Counted from the first letter of the stretch, positions 21,865 to 29,228 are shown. The stretch: DNA of 29,228 nucleotides from CAYLPU01 sp964385635 (GCA_964385635.1 CAYLPU010000064.1:1-29228); one strand, 5' to 3'. Numbers and translations are program-made. Notes: a model not told the origin generated them from the letters alone.

Positions 21865-23424
21865 ATGGACGTAGTGCTTTACGACACGACGTTGCGGGAT
21901 GGGACGCAAGGCGAGGGCATCTCTCTGTCGGTGGATGACAAACTAAAGATCACCCACCTGCTGGACAGGATGGGGGTGCGCTACGTCGAGGGTGGCTGGC
22001 CAGGTTCCAATCCCAAAGACGCCGAGTACTTTCGGCGGGTGCGGGAACTGGACCTGGAGCAGATTCGGGTCGCCGCCTTTGGCAGTACGTGCCGGGTTGG
22101 AAGCCGAGCCCAGGAGGATGCCAACATCCAGGCTCTGCTGGGGACGGAGACGCCGGTGGTAGCCGTCGTGGGCAAGAGTTCGATGCTCCACGTGCGCGAC
22201 GTCCTGCGCACCACGCCGGAGGAGAACCTGCGCATCATCCGGGAGAGTGTGGCCCACTTGAAGGCCCACGGTCGAGAGGTTGTCTACGATGCGGAGCACT
22301 TTTTCGACGGACACAAGGCCGATCCCGATTATGCCATGCTCACGCTCCGGGCCGCCGTCGAGGGAGGCGCGGAGACGCCCGTGCTGTGCGACACCAACGG
22401 CGGCTCAATGCCCTGGGAGATCGAAGCCATCGTCCAGGACGTATCAGCGGCTTTCCCCGGCGTCTCTCTGGGCATCCACGCCCACGACGACAATGGGCTG
22501 GCCGCCGCGAACAGTCTGGCGGCCGTCCGGGCCGGCGCCGTCCACGTGCAGGGGACGGTGAACGGTTACGGCGAGCGGTGTGGCAACGCCGATCTCTGCA
22601 CTCTGATCCCCAACCTGGAATTAAAGATGGGGATAACAGTCTTGCCTCCGGGCCGGTTGAGCCACCTGACGCGGGTCGCCCGCACGGTGGCCGCCATCGC
22701 CAACCAGCCTCTTCAGCGCCAGGCGGCCTACGTGGGCCGGAGCGCCTTTGCGCACAAGGGGGGCATCCACGTGGCGGCTATGCGGCGCAACCCGTGGAGT
22801 TATCAGCACATTGATCCCGCCCTCGTGGGCAACCGGCCGCGCGTGCTCGTCTCGGAACTTGCGGGGCGGGGCAACCTGTTGAGCAAGGCGGAGGAGATGG
22901 GCATTGCGCCTCAAGAGATTGAGGACCTGCGTGGTGTGCTTGAGGTGATCAAGCAATTGGAACACCAGGGCTTTACCTTTGAGGGGGCCGAGGCCTCGGT
23001 GGAAATGCTGCTGCACCGTTCTCGACCGGGGTATCGCCCGCCCTTTGAGATGCTCGACTTTACGGCTGTGGTCGAACACCGGGAGGGGCGGGGCATCTTT
23101 GCCGAGGCGACGGTCAAGGTGCGCGTGGGTGGCCAGGTCTTTCACACGGCGGCCGAGGGCAACGGGCCGGTGAACGCGCTGGACGCGGCCCTGCGCAAGG
23201 CGCTGCTGCCTGTCTATCCCCACCTGGCCGAGTTCAACCTGGCCGATTACAAGGTGCACATCTTGGATGGAGACCACGGGACGGCGGCGACCACGCGGGT
23301 GCTGATTGATATGCAGAACGAGACGCACCGCTGGAGCACGGTGGGGGCCTCTACCAACATTATTGAGGCCAGTTGGATCGCCCTGGCGGATGCGGTGGAG
23401 TACGGCCTGGCGGTGGTGGGATAA
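21865..23424 (+). CDS. cimA: (R)-citramalate synthase
   Basis: CimA condenses acetyl-CoA with pyruvate to citramalate, giving 2-oxobutyrate for isoleucine via LeuCD and LeuB. The 519-aa protein belongs to the LeuA family but has citramalate-type features: YDTTLRDGTQGEGIS rather than the 'GEQSPG' of LeuA, VEGGWPGSNPKD, and GIHAHDDNGLAAANSL with NGYGERCGNADL. The C-terminal regulatory domain (from about residue 380) ends ASTNIIEASWIALADAVEYGL. The operon has no threonine dehydratase, which fits this route. The start lies 15 bp after ilvE with a weak RBS (AGGGACAAG). Confidence 0.94.
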   Translation: MDVVLYDTTLRDGTQGEGISLSVDDKLKITHLLDRMGVRYVEGGWPGSNPKDAEYFRRVRELDLEQIRVAAFGSTCRVGSRAQEDANIQALLGTETPVVAVVGKSSMLHVRDVLRTTPEENLRIIRESVAHLKAHGREVVYDAEHFFDGHKADPDYAMLTLRAAVEGGAETPVLCDTNGGSMPWEIEAIVQDVSAAFPGVSLGIHAHDDNGLAAANSLAAVRAGAVHVQGTVNGYGERCGNADLCTLIPNLELKMGITVLPPGRLSHLTRVARTVAAIANQPLQRQAAYVGRSAFAHKGGIHVAAMRRNPWSYQHIDPALVGNRPRVLVSELAGRGNLLSKAEEMGIAPQEIEDLRGVLEVIKQLEHQGFTFEGAEASVEMLLHRSRPGYRPPFEMLDFTAVVEHREGRGIFAEATVKVRVGGQVFHTAAEGNGPVNALDAALRKALLPVYPHLAEFNLADYKVHILDGDHGTAATTRVLIDMQNETHRWSTVGASTNIIEASWIALADAVEYGLAVVG

Positions 23425-23458
23425 GAGAACATCAATTAAACAGAGAGGAATGAGGAAA

Positions 23459-24082
23459 ATGCTTACTGTATCAGAAGCCTGGAAAATCGCCTATCCTGAG
23501 GCATCAGTAGGGGTGCTTGCAATACGCAACGTCGTCAATCCAGAGCATCACCCGGCGCTTGAAAGCCGTAAAGCCGAACTGGAGAACGATCTGCGAGCCC
23601 GTTTCTCCGCTCACGATAGAGCCGCACTGAAGGCTCTCCCGACGATCCAGGCGTATAACGCCTACTACAAGCGTTTCAAAAAGACCTATCACGTCCTGCA
23701 TCAGATCGAGTCCGTCGCCCTCAAGGGCCAGTCTATTCCCCGCGTGGCGACGCTCGTCGAGGCGATGTTCATGGCCGAACTCGAGAATCTGCTGCTGACG
23801 GCCGGTCACGATCTGGAGGCAGTACAAATGCCCGTCAGGCTCGACGTGTCGAACGGCAGCGAACGTTACGTCCGGCTCAACGGGCAGGAGCAGGTGATGA
23901 AAGCGGGCGATATGATGATCGCCGACGCGCAAGGTATCATCTCCAGCATCATCTACGGCCCCGACCGGCGCACGCAGATCACGTCGGACACCCGACAGGT
24001 TTTGTTTACGGTCTATGCGCCAGCGGGTATTGAGAGACTGAGAGACAGGCGATACGTCAGCACTTGCAGGACATTCAGATGA
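23459..24082 (+). CDS. Free-standing B3/4-domain (PheRS editing-like) protein, C-terminal frameshift
   Basis: B3/4 is the domain that in PheRS beta subunits binds and hydrolyses mischarged tRNA. This 207-aa frame matches the stand-alone family through residue ~190: YPEASVGVLAIRNV, YYKRFKKTYHVLHQIESVA, LLLTAGHDL, GDMMIADAQGIISSIIYGPD and VLFTVYAPAGI. After that it reads RLRDRRYVSTCRTFR and stops at 24082. Another frame gives a much more natural ending (IRQHLQDIQMNV ... APEAEVVLLDVYGTD, stop 24142-24144). One base therefore seems missing in the repetitive GAGAGACTGAGAGAC near 24032-24046. An ATG at 23450 is an alternative start. The role in a branched-chain operon is unknown. Confidence 0.8.
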   Translation: MLTVSEAWKIAYPEASVGVLAIRNVVNPEHHPALESRKAELENDLRARFSAHDRAALKALPTIQAYNAYYKRFKKTYHVLHQIESVALKGQSIPRVATLVEAMFMAELENLLLTAGHDLEAVQMPVRLDVSNGSERYVRLNGQEQVMKAGDMMIADAQGIISSIIYGPDRRTQITSDTRQVLFTVYAPAGIERLRDRRYVSTCRTFR

Positions 24083-24244
24083 ACGTCGAGCTTGTCGCGC
24101 CGGAGGCTGAGGTGGTGTTGCTGGACGTGTACGGCACTGACTGACCGGAGCGCTGCCCGGAATTACATAATCACGATCTGCCGTCGTGGACGCCGCCCGT
24201 GCGCAGCAGGGCGAATCACAAAAACTTTTTTCGGATGAGAATTC

Positions 24245-25360
24245 ATGAAAGCAAAAATCGTCACTTTGCCCGGAGATGGAATCGGACCAGAGGTCGTCGC
24301 CGAGGGGGTCAAGGCGCTCCAGGCTGTGGCTGCCCGGTATGGCCATCACTTTACTTTCGAGGAAGGTTTGATCGGGGGCTGCGCGATGGATGCGACCGGC
24401 GAGCCACTGCCTGAAGCGACACTGGAAGTCTGCCAGCAAGCCGACGCAATTCTCCTGGGCGCGGTTGGCGGTCCCAGGTGGGCTGATCCGACGGCAAAGG
24501 TGCGCCCGGAGCAGGGGCTGCTGGGGCTGCGGAAAGGACTGGAACTCTACGCTAACTTGCGTCCGGTCCAGGTATTCCCGATGTTGCAGAATGCCTCTCC
24601 GCTACGCTCGGAACATTTGGAGGGCGTTGACCTGTTGGTGGTGCGGGAACTAACCGGCGGCATCTATTTTGGCACGCGGCAAGAGGCAACGGCGGATGAG
24701 CCAACCGCCTACGACACGATGGTCTACACCGCCGATGAGGTGCGGCGCATCGCGTCGTTGGCCTTCCGCCTGGCCCAGCAGCGACGAGGAAAGGTCACCT
24801 CGGTGGACAAGGCCAACGTGCTGGCTACTTCCCGCCTCTGGCGGCGGGTGGTGACGGATGTGGCGGCGGAGTACCCTGGCGTGACACTGGAGACGATGCT
24901 GGTGGACGCGGCGGCGATGAGCCTGATTCGCCGCCCGACTGACTTTGACGTGATCCTGACGGCCAACATGTTCGGTGACATTCTGACCGACGAGGCCTCA
25001 GTGTTGACTGGGTCAATGGGTATGTTGCCCTCCGCCTCACTGGGGGAGGGCCGCGTCGGGGTCTATGAGCCGATCCACGGCAGCGCTCCCGGCATCGCCG
25101 GCCAGGGTATCGCCAATCCGTTGGCTACCATTCTGAGCGTGGCGATGCTGTTTCGCCACTCGTTGGGGCTGGAGCAGGAGGCGCGGGCGGTCGAAGCGGC
25201 TGTGGAGAGCGTCCTGGCCCAAGGTTATCGCACGCCTGACATTGCCGGGCCGGACACGCGCACCGTGGGGACCCTACAGATGGGCGAACTGGTGGTGGTG
25301 GCGTTGCGTGGGAAGGCTCTCCGGAACCCGGAGTCGACGTCTGGAGACGCTTCCTACTGA
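24245..25360 (+). CDS. leuB: 3-isopropylmalate dehydrogenase
   Basis: LeuB oxidises and decarboxylates 3-isopropylmalate (leucine) and 3-methylmalate (isoleucine via citramalate) using NAD. The 371-aa protein starts MKAKIVTLPGDGIGPEVV. It has LLGAVGGPRW, the substrate arginines in LRKGLELYANLRPVQVFP and VRELTGGIYFG, the catalytic Lys in SVDKANVLATSRLWR, the metal-binding NMFGDILTDEAS, and EPIHGSAPGIAGQGIANP for NAD. The 100 bp upstream (24145-24244) contain no clear promoter or terminator. The RBS is weak (GGATGAG). Confidence 0.96.
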   Translation: MKAKIVTLPGDGIGPEVVAEGVKALQAVAARYGHHFTFEEGLIGGCAMDATGEPLPEATLEVCQQADAILLGAVGGPRWADPTAKVRPEQGLLGLRKGLELYANLRPVQVFPMLQNASPLRSEHLEGVDLLVVRELTGGIYFGTRQEATADEPTAYDTMVYTADEVRRIASLAFRLAQQRRGKVTSVDKANVLATSRLWRRVVTDVAAEYPGVTLETMLVDAAAMSLIRRPTDFDVILTANMFGDILTDEASVLTGSMGMLPSASLGEGRVGVYEPIHGSAPGIAGQGIANPLATILSVAMLFRHSLGLEQEARAVEAAVESVLAQGYRTPDIAGPDTRTVGTLQMGELVVVALRGKALRNPESTSGDASY

Positions 25361-25395
25361 CTTGCGTCAGGCTATGCAGCAATCGAGGGGGAACC

Positions 25396-27057
25396 ATGCG
25401 CAGTGATTTGGCCAAACGAGGATTCGAGCGGGCTCCTCACCGGAGCCTCTTTTACGCCACCGGGTTGACGCCTGAGGAACTGGATCGTCCCCTGGTTGGG
25501 GTGGTCAACTCTCATAATGACATCATTCCTGGCCACGTCCACCTTGACAAAGTGGGCGAGGCGGTGAAAGCAGGTATTCGGATGGCCGGTGGCACGCCAT
25601 TGGAATTCAATGTCATCGGCGTGTGTGATGGTATCGCCATGGGCCATTCGGGAATGCGCCACTCTTTGCCCAGCCGTGAACTCATCGCCGATTCTGTGGA
25701 GGTGATGGCGTCTGCCCATAGCCTGGATGGCCTGGTACTCATTCCAAACTGTGATAAAATCGTGCCCGGCATGCTGATGGCCGCTGCCCGGCTCAACATC
25801 CCGGCCATTTTTGTCAGCGGAGGGCCGATGATGGCGGGGCGCTACCGTGGCCAGGACGTGGACTTGAAAACTGTGTTTGAGGCGGTGGGGGAGTACAAGA
25901 CCGGGCGGATGAGTGAGGAGGAACTGCGGGAGTTGGAACTGACCGCCTGTCCAGGCTGTGGTTCTTGTGCTGGCCTCTTCACCGCTAACACGATGAATTG
26001 TCTGACCGAGGCGTTGGGAATGGGGCTGCCGGGCAATGGGACGATTCCGGCTGTCACAGGGGCTCGCCTGCGGCTGGCCAAACAGGCGGGGATGCAGGTT
26101 ATGCCCCTGATCTATGAGGACATTCTGCCCCGCGACATCATGACAGAGGCCGCTTTTGAGAACGGTATCGCCGTGGATATGGCCATCGGCGGTTCTACCA
26201 ACACGGTGCTTCACCTGCTGGCCGTTGCCCACGAGGCAGGTGTCCCGCTTCCCCTGGAGCGGTTCGACGCGGTGAGCGGCCGAACCCCTTACCTGGTCAA
26301 ACTAAGTCCCTCTGGCCCCCACCACATGCACGACCTGGACGAGGCGGGAGGGATTCCGGCAGTTATGGCGGAACTGCTTTGTCATAGCCTGCTACGGGGT
26401 GAGGCGCGAACGGTGATGGGGAAGACGGTGGCCGAGAACCTGGATGGAGTCTGCCGCCTTTCCGACATCATTTGCCCGGCCGGGGCCCCCTATCGGCCCG
26501 ATGGGGGGATCGCCATCTTGTGGGGCAACCTGGCTCCCGATGGGGCGGTGGTCAAGGCGGGGGCCGTTATGTCGGAGATGATGTACCATCAGGGGCCGGC
26601 GCGTGTCTTCGAGGATGAGGAGTCGGCGCTGGAGGCTATCCTGGGCGGGCACATCCAGGCTGGCGACGTGGTCGTCATTCGCCACGAGGGGCCCCGGGGC
26701 GGGCCGGGGATGCGGGAGATGCTGATGTCCACCTCGGCTCTGGCCGGGATAGGTCTGGACAACAAGGTGGCTCTCCTGACAGATGGTCGTTTCTCTGGTG
26801 CAACGCGGGGAGCCGCCGTCTGCCATGTCTCCCCGGAGGCGGCTGCCGGAGGCCCGATTGCCCTGGTTCAGGAGGGAGATGAAATACAGTTGGACATTCC
26901 CAACAAACGGCTGACACTTCTCGTCTCCGAGGAAGAAATGGCTCAGCGATGGGAGGGCTGGAAGCCACCGTTGCCCAGAGTGACCCAGGGTTACCTGGCA
27001 CGATACGCGGCCATGGTTGCCTCGGCCAGCGAGGGTGCTGTTCTGAGACTCACTTGA
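25396..27057 (+). CDS. ilvD: Dihydroxy-acid dehydratase
   Basis: IlvD dehydrates dihydroxy-isovalerate and dihydroxy-methylvalerate to the 2-oxo acids for Val/Leu and Ile. The 553-aa protein has iron-sulfur cysteines C119 (PNCDK) and C185, C188 and C191 (CPGCGSCAG). The early motif reads NDIIPGHVHLDK, with Gly where [2Fe-2S] enzymes carry a third Cys (PCN). As in E. coli IlvD, this suggests the oxygen-sensitive [4Fe-4S] type. The C-terminus has DGRFSGATRGAAVCHVSPEAAAGGP. It is the last pathway gene of the operon, 35 bp after leuB. No clear terminator follows. Confidence 0.96.
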   Translation: MRSDLAKRGFERAPHRSLFYATGLTPEELDRPLVGVVNSHNDIIPGHVHLDKVGEAVKAGIRMAGGTPLEFNVIGVCDGIAMGHSGMRHSLPSRELIADSVEVMASAHSLDGLVLIPNCDKIVPGMLMAAARLNIPAIFVSGGPMMAGRYRGQDVDLKTVFEAVGEYKTGRMSEEELRELELTACPGCGSCAGLFTANTMNCLTEALGMGLPGNGTIPAVTGARLRLAKQAGMQVMPLIYEDILPRDIMTEAAFENGIAVDMAIGGSTNTVLHLLAVAHEAGVPLPLERFDAVSGRTPYLVKLSPSGPHHMHDLDEAGGIPAVMAELLCHSLLRGEARTVMGKTVAENLDGVCRLSDIICPAGAPYRPDGGIAILWGNLAPDGAVVKAGAVMSEMMYHQGPARVFEDEESALEAILGGHIQAGDVVVIRHEGPRGGPGMREMLMSTSALAGIGLDNKVALLTDGRFSGATRGAAVCHVSPEAAAGGPIALVQEGDEIQLDIPNKRLTLLVSEEEMAQRWEGWKPPLPRVTQGYLARYAAMVASASEGAVLRLT

Positions 27058-27083
27058 CTCCTCTCCCCACTTGCTGCTATAAT
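27054..27083 (+). promoter_or_regulatory. Promoter of a probably leaderless glycosyltransferase mRNA
   Basis: TTGACT (27054-27059, overlapping the ilvD stop) and a perfect TATAAT (27078-27083) are 18 bp apart. The ATG of the next gene lies only 10 bp after the -10 box and no Shine-Dalgarno is present. Confidence 0.65.
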
Positions 27084-27092
27084 CCGCGCACG

Positions 27093-27977
27093 ATGCTCAG
27101 CATACTCATCACCGCCTTCAACGAAGCGACGACCGTGGGCCGGGCGATTGAGGCGTTTCTTATCCAGTTGCCCGAAGACGCTGAGGTTCTGGTCATCTGC
27201 CCCGATCCCGCGACGGCGGTGGTGGTGGGTGATTACGCTGCCCGTTATTCGGTTGTGCGGCACGTGGCTGACCCGCAGCGAGGCAAGCCGGCTGCGTTGA
27301 ACATCGGGTTAAAGGCGGCGCAAGGCGACGTCGTGGTGCTCAGCGATGGCGATGTGGTCGTTGCCGATGACGCGCTGGCCCCGCTGCTGGCTCCTTTCGA
27401 AGACCCTCAGGTGGGGGCGGTGAGTGGGCACCCTCTCAGCGTCAACCCTCGCGACACACTGCTGGGCTACTGGTCACACCTGCTCACCGAGGCTGGCATT
27501 CACCAGATGCGGCTGGCCCGCGACAGGGCCGGTCAGTTCCTGGTCTGCTCCGGTTACCTCTTTGCCTTTCGCCGCGCCCTGATCGAGCGCGTGCCCGAGG
27601 ACGCGCTGGCGGAGGACGCCGTAATCTCGCACCTCATCGCCCGCCGAGGCTACCGTGTCCGCTACGCGCCCCGAGCGCGCGTCCTTGTCAAGTACCCCAC
27701 TACCTACCGGGACTGGCTACGACAGAAGGTCCGTACCTCTGGTGGTTATGCCCAGGAATACGTGCGCGAGTCGCCTGTACGCATGCGTTCGGCCTCGTTG
27801 GAGATTGTCAACGGCACGCCGCTGGCTCTGCGTTATCCTCGCGGCCCACGTGAGTTTCTGTGGACGTTACTCCTCTTCGCTGCCCGGTTGCATGTGTGGC
27901 TACTCGCGTTCGTCAACGTACGGCTGCTGCATCGCTCTCTGACCACTCTCTGGCAGCGGGTCGAGACGACGAAGTGA
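27093..27977 (+). CDS. Glycosyltransferase family 2, membrane-associated
   Basis: GT2 enzymes transfer a sugar from a nucleotide sugar, often to polysaccharide or lipid. The 294-aa protein has the GT-A start MLSILITAFNEATTVGRAIE, the donor/metal motif LSDGDVVV (DxD-like), an acceptor-side acidic pair (ALAEDAVISHL) and an RQKVR element in place of QxxRW. Near the C-terminus one or two hydrophobic segments (FLWTLLLFAARLHVWLLAF) could anchor it in the membrane. The frame stays open upstream into ilvD, but ATG 27093 begins the conserved strand. Acceptor and sugar unknown. Confidence 0.88.
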   Translation: MLSILITAFNEATTVGRAIEAFLIQLPEDAEVLVICPDPATAVVVGDYAARYSVVRHVADPQRGKPAALNIGLKAAQGDVVVLSDGDVVVADDALAPLLAPFEDPQVGAVSGHPLSVNPRDTLLGYWSHLLTEAGIHQMRLARDRAGQFLVCSGYLFAFRRALIERVPEDALAEDAVISHLIARRGYRVRYAPRARVLVKYPTTYRDWLRQKVRTSGGYAQEYVRESPVRMRSASLEIVNGTPLALRYPRGPREFLWTLLLFAARLHVWLLAFVNVRLLHRSLTTLWQRVETTK

Positions 27978-28019
27978 AGCGTGAAACGTAGCCGCGTAAA
28001 ACGTGAAGCGTGAAACGTA
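27974..28019 (+). repeat. Short direct repeat GTGAAGCGTGAAACGTA
   Basis: Two identical 17-bp copies (27974-27990 and 28003-28019) follow the glycosyltransferase stop codon. A related GTGAAACGTGA lies at 1041-1051 before hflX, so this is probably a dispersed low-complexity repeat of the genome. Confidence 0.7.
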
Positions 28020-28035
28020 AGCAAATGGAGATCGT

Positions 28036-28248
28036 ATGACCTACCGCAAAAAACTGATCGAAGCCGCCCTCCCCCTCGAAGCCATCAACGCCGCCAGCGC
28101 CCGCGTGACTCGTCATTGCGAGGAGCCGAAGCCGCGAGCGAAGCGTGGCGGGCAGCGACGAAGCACCGCCACGCCTGCCACGAGTACTCGCAGTGAAGTA
28201 CTCGCGGTGGCAATCTCCAACCTGGCGACCGAGGAGATAGAACTCTAG
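28036..28248 (+). pseudogene. DUF1156 methylase N-terminal fragment, copy 1, interrupted
   Basis: ATG 28036 starts MTYRKKLIEAALPLEAIN and continues AASAR, the characteristic opening of DUF1156 adenine-specific DNA methylases, which occur in multi-gene defence systems. After about 24 codons the homology is lost: palindromic repeat DNA begins (28112) and the frame reads through it to a stop at 28248. Only the first ~75 bp are therefore methylase sequence. It is a near-duplicate of the fragment at 28264. Confidence 0.75.
28112..28217. repeat. Composite palindromic element (CATTGCGAGGAG type) inside DUF1156 copy 1
   Basis: It opens with GTCATTGCGAGGAGC (28112-28126), identical to the element at 28630. 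It contains AGCGACGAAGCA and later CAATCTCC, but the pieces are separated by extra palindromic DNA, including GAGTACTC/GAAGTACTC. It looks like a nested series of small repeat insertions. The right boundary is approximate. Confidence 0.6.
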
Positions 28249-28263
28249 CATCGGGAGACTCAA

Positions 28264-28626
28264 ATGACCTACCGCAAAAAACTCATCGAAGTCGCCCTAC
28301 CCCTCGAAGCCATCAACAAAGCCAGCGCCCGCGAAAAGTCCATCCGCCACGGCCATCCCAGTACCTTCCACCTCTGGTGGGCGCGCCGACCGCTAGCCGC
28401 CTGCCGTGCCGGGGCCGATACGGTGGTGACCGTCACCCGCAACGAGGTCCTGACCGGTATCAACTCCCCTGAGTAGTACATCCTGGCGCTTGTGGAGGTG
28501 GAGGACGGCAAGGCCCAGCCACCGCGTTACGTTCGCAAGCCGTTCAAGAAAGAACCGGATTTCGGCGTGACCAGCGTCAACTATAATCTGAACGAACTTC
28601 TGGCACGGAGCAAAGTGCCATCATGA
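28264..28626 (+). pseudogene. DUF1156 N-terminus fused to DUF3883 C-terminus, with in-frame TAG
   Basis: ATG 28264 (GGGAG upstream) gives MTYRKKLIEVALPLEAIN, then REKSIRHGHPSTFHLWWARR and PLAACRA, the start of a DUF1156 methylase. At about residue 53 it switches to TVVTVTRNEVLTGINSPE, stops at TAG (28474-28476), and continues in the same frame as YILALVEVEDG ... KEPDFGVTSVNYNLNELLARS to TGA 28624-28626. The latter part matches the tail of DUF3883 domains, which end many defence helicases. An internal deletion therefore joined two genes of one defence cluster, and a point change (for example GAG to TAG) then stopped the frame. Confidence 0.75.
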
Positions 28627-28629
28627 CCT

Positions 28630-28716
28630 GTCATTGCGAGGAGCGTAGCGACGAAGCAATCTCCTGATAGCGACCGTGGAGATCACTTCGTCTCCCTTTG
28701 GTCAACTCGCGATGAC
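28630..28716. repeat. 87-bp palindromic intergenic element
   Basis: Ends are GTCATTGCGAG (28630-28640) and CTCGCGATGAC (28706-28716), inverted with one mismatch. The interior CGAAGCAATCTCC (28652-28664) is mirrored by GGAGATCACTTCG (28678-28690) with two mismatches, so the whole unit folds into one long hairpin. It resembles REP-like elements of the 'CATTGCGAGGAGCG' type seen scattered in many genomes. Confidence 0.75.
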
Positions 28717-28758
28717 GTAATGCGACTAAACCACTCTACTACGAGAAAGGAGTGAGCA

Positions 28759-29223
28759 ATGTCCATTTACTCCGACCGAATCAAGCCTGATGACCACAAT
28801 ATTCGCACATACCTGGAGGCCCTCCGTGGGAAGAAGTATCAAATCCCCACTTTCCAGAGGGAGATTGTATGGGATCGCAACTCGGTAAAGAAGTTGTGGG
28901 ATAGCATCTACCGATTCTATCCGATTGGGAGCATCCTGATTTGGAAAACCGATCTTCAACTTCAGAACCATCGCTCAATCGGCGGTCACGTCATCACGGA
29001 TGACAGCCACGGGAGTGATTTCCAGTATATTCTGGACGGCCAGCAGCGGACAACTTCATTGCTGACTTCCCTTTACGGCGGCAAGATTGAAGGGCGAGGT
29101 GATTTCGACCCAACGTTGTATTTCGACCTGGCGATCGAAGACGAAGACGAAATGGATGACCAAAGCTACAGGAACGGGGGTTCCCCCAAAAAGTTGTACC
29201 ACTTGAGGCAGTGTTTATTGTGA
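28759..29223 (+). CDS. DUF262 (GmrSD/ParB-like nuclease) protein, frameshifted and cut by window edge
   Basis: DUF262 is the ParB-like N-terminal domain of GmrSD-type type IV restriction enzymes and related defence proteins. The frame opens MSIYSDRIKPDDHNIRTYLE, has YQIPTFQREIVWDRNSVKKL and YPIGSILIWKT, and the diagnostic DGQQRTTSL from D93. GAAAGGAG lies upstream of the ATG. After GGSPKK it reads LYHLRQCLL and stops at 29223. The alternative frame reads VVPLEAVFIVIL and stays open to the window end, which is more family-like. One base appears to be lost in the CCCCCAAAAA run (29183-29192). The C-terminal part is outside the window. Confidence 0.8.
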   Translation: MSIYSDRIKPDDHNIRTYLEALRGKKYQIPTFQREIVWDRNSVKKLWDSIYRFYPIGSILIWKTDLQLQNHRSIGGHVITDDSHGSDFQYILDGQQRTTSLLTSLYGGKIEGRGDFDPTLYFDLAIEDEDEMDDQSYRNGGSPKKLYHLRQCLL

Positions 29224-29228
29224 TCCTC

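Noticed and set aside
27974..28019. Short direct repeats as a CRISPR array or attachment site
   Set aside because: There are only two 17-bp copies with a 12-bp spacer and no further units; this is a simple repeat.
28112..28716. Palindromic elements as ends of an insertion sequence
   Set aside because: No transposase frame lies between or beside them and both copies are short hairpin units.

Overview
This 29 kb window is a GC-rich bacterial chromosome segment. The organism is most likely a member of the Chloroflexota (Anaerolineae-like). This is inferred from the divergent 'GVHH/MHKS'-type isoleucyl-tRNA synthetase, the citramalate-based isoleucine route, the many solo toxin-antitoxin modules and the small palindromic repeats. 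It is not proven by any marker gene such as rRNA.

Layout. Positions 1-2710 hold a 5'-truncated repeat protein (VCBS/FG-GAP-like), the ribosome-associated GTPase HflX and a small membrane protein. Positions 2718-4139 are a minus-strand cluster: a TumE-like toxin (DUF6516) with its overlapping antitoxin and an unknown 230-aa gene, with a consensus promoter. Positions 4260-5346 hold a complete T-box leader in front of an AlaX-type tRNA-editing protein. Its specifier reads best as AUC (Ile). Positions 5353-6988 hold a PIN/VapC-like toxin-antitoxin pair and a class II Fic protein. Positions 7029-12287 hold ileS, a dksA/traR-type zinc-finger gene, lspA and rluD. At 12375-13187 is a nitrilase-superfamily protein whose catalytic cysteine is replaced by glycine.

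The centrepiece is 13290-27057, a complete branched-chain amino acid operon: ilvB-ilvN-ilvC-leuA-(85-aa repeat protein)-leuC-leuD-ilvE-cimA-(B3/4-domain protein, frameshifted)-leuB-ilvD. With cimA, leuCD and leuB the cell can make 2-oxobutyrate from pyruvate and acetyl-CoA, so threonine dehydratase (ilvA) is not needed and is absent here. The operon starts at a near-perfect promoter (TTGACA-17-TATAAT). It is then preceded by two successive attenuators. Each has a short reading frame packed with Leu/Ile/Val codons, an antiterminator strand just after the control codons, and a strong intrinsic terminator. The two terminators share the same core. This tandem arrangement is the most interesting regulatory feature in the window. 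Together with the Ile-type T-box it shows two different RNA mechanisms sensing branched-chain aminoacyl-tRNA within 10 kb.

After the operon come a probably leaderless glycosyltransferase gene (27093-27977) and a decayed defence island (28036-29228). The island has two truncated copies of the start of a DUF1156 adenine-methylase gene. One is broken by a nested palindromic repeat. The other is fused in frame to the tail of a DUF3883 protein and stopped by a nonsense codon. Then come another palindromic element and a DUF262 (GmrSD-type) gene with an apparent frameshift at the window edge. No tRNA, rRNA, CRISPR array or complete insertion sequence was seen.
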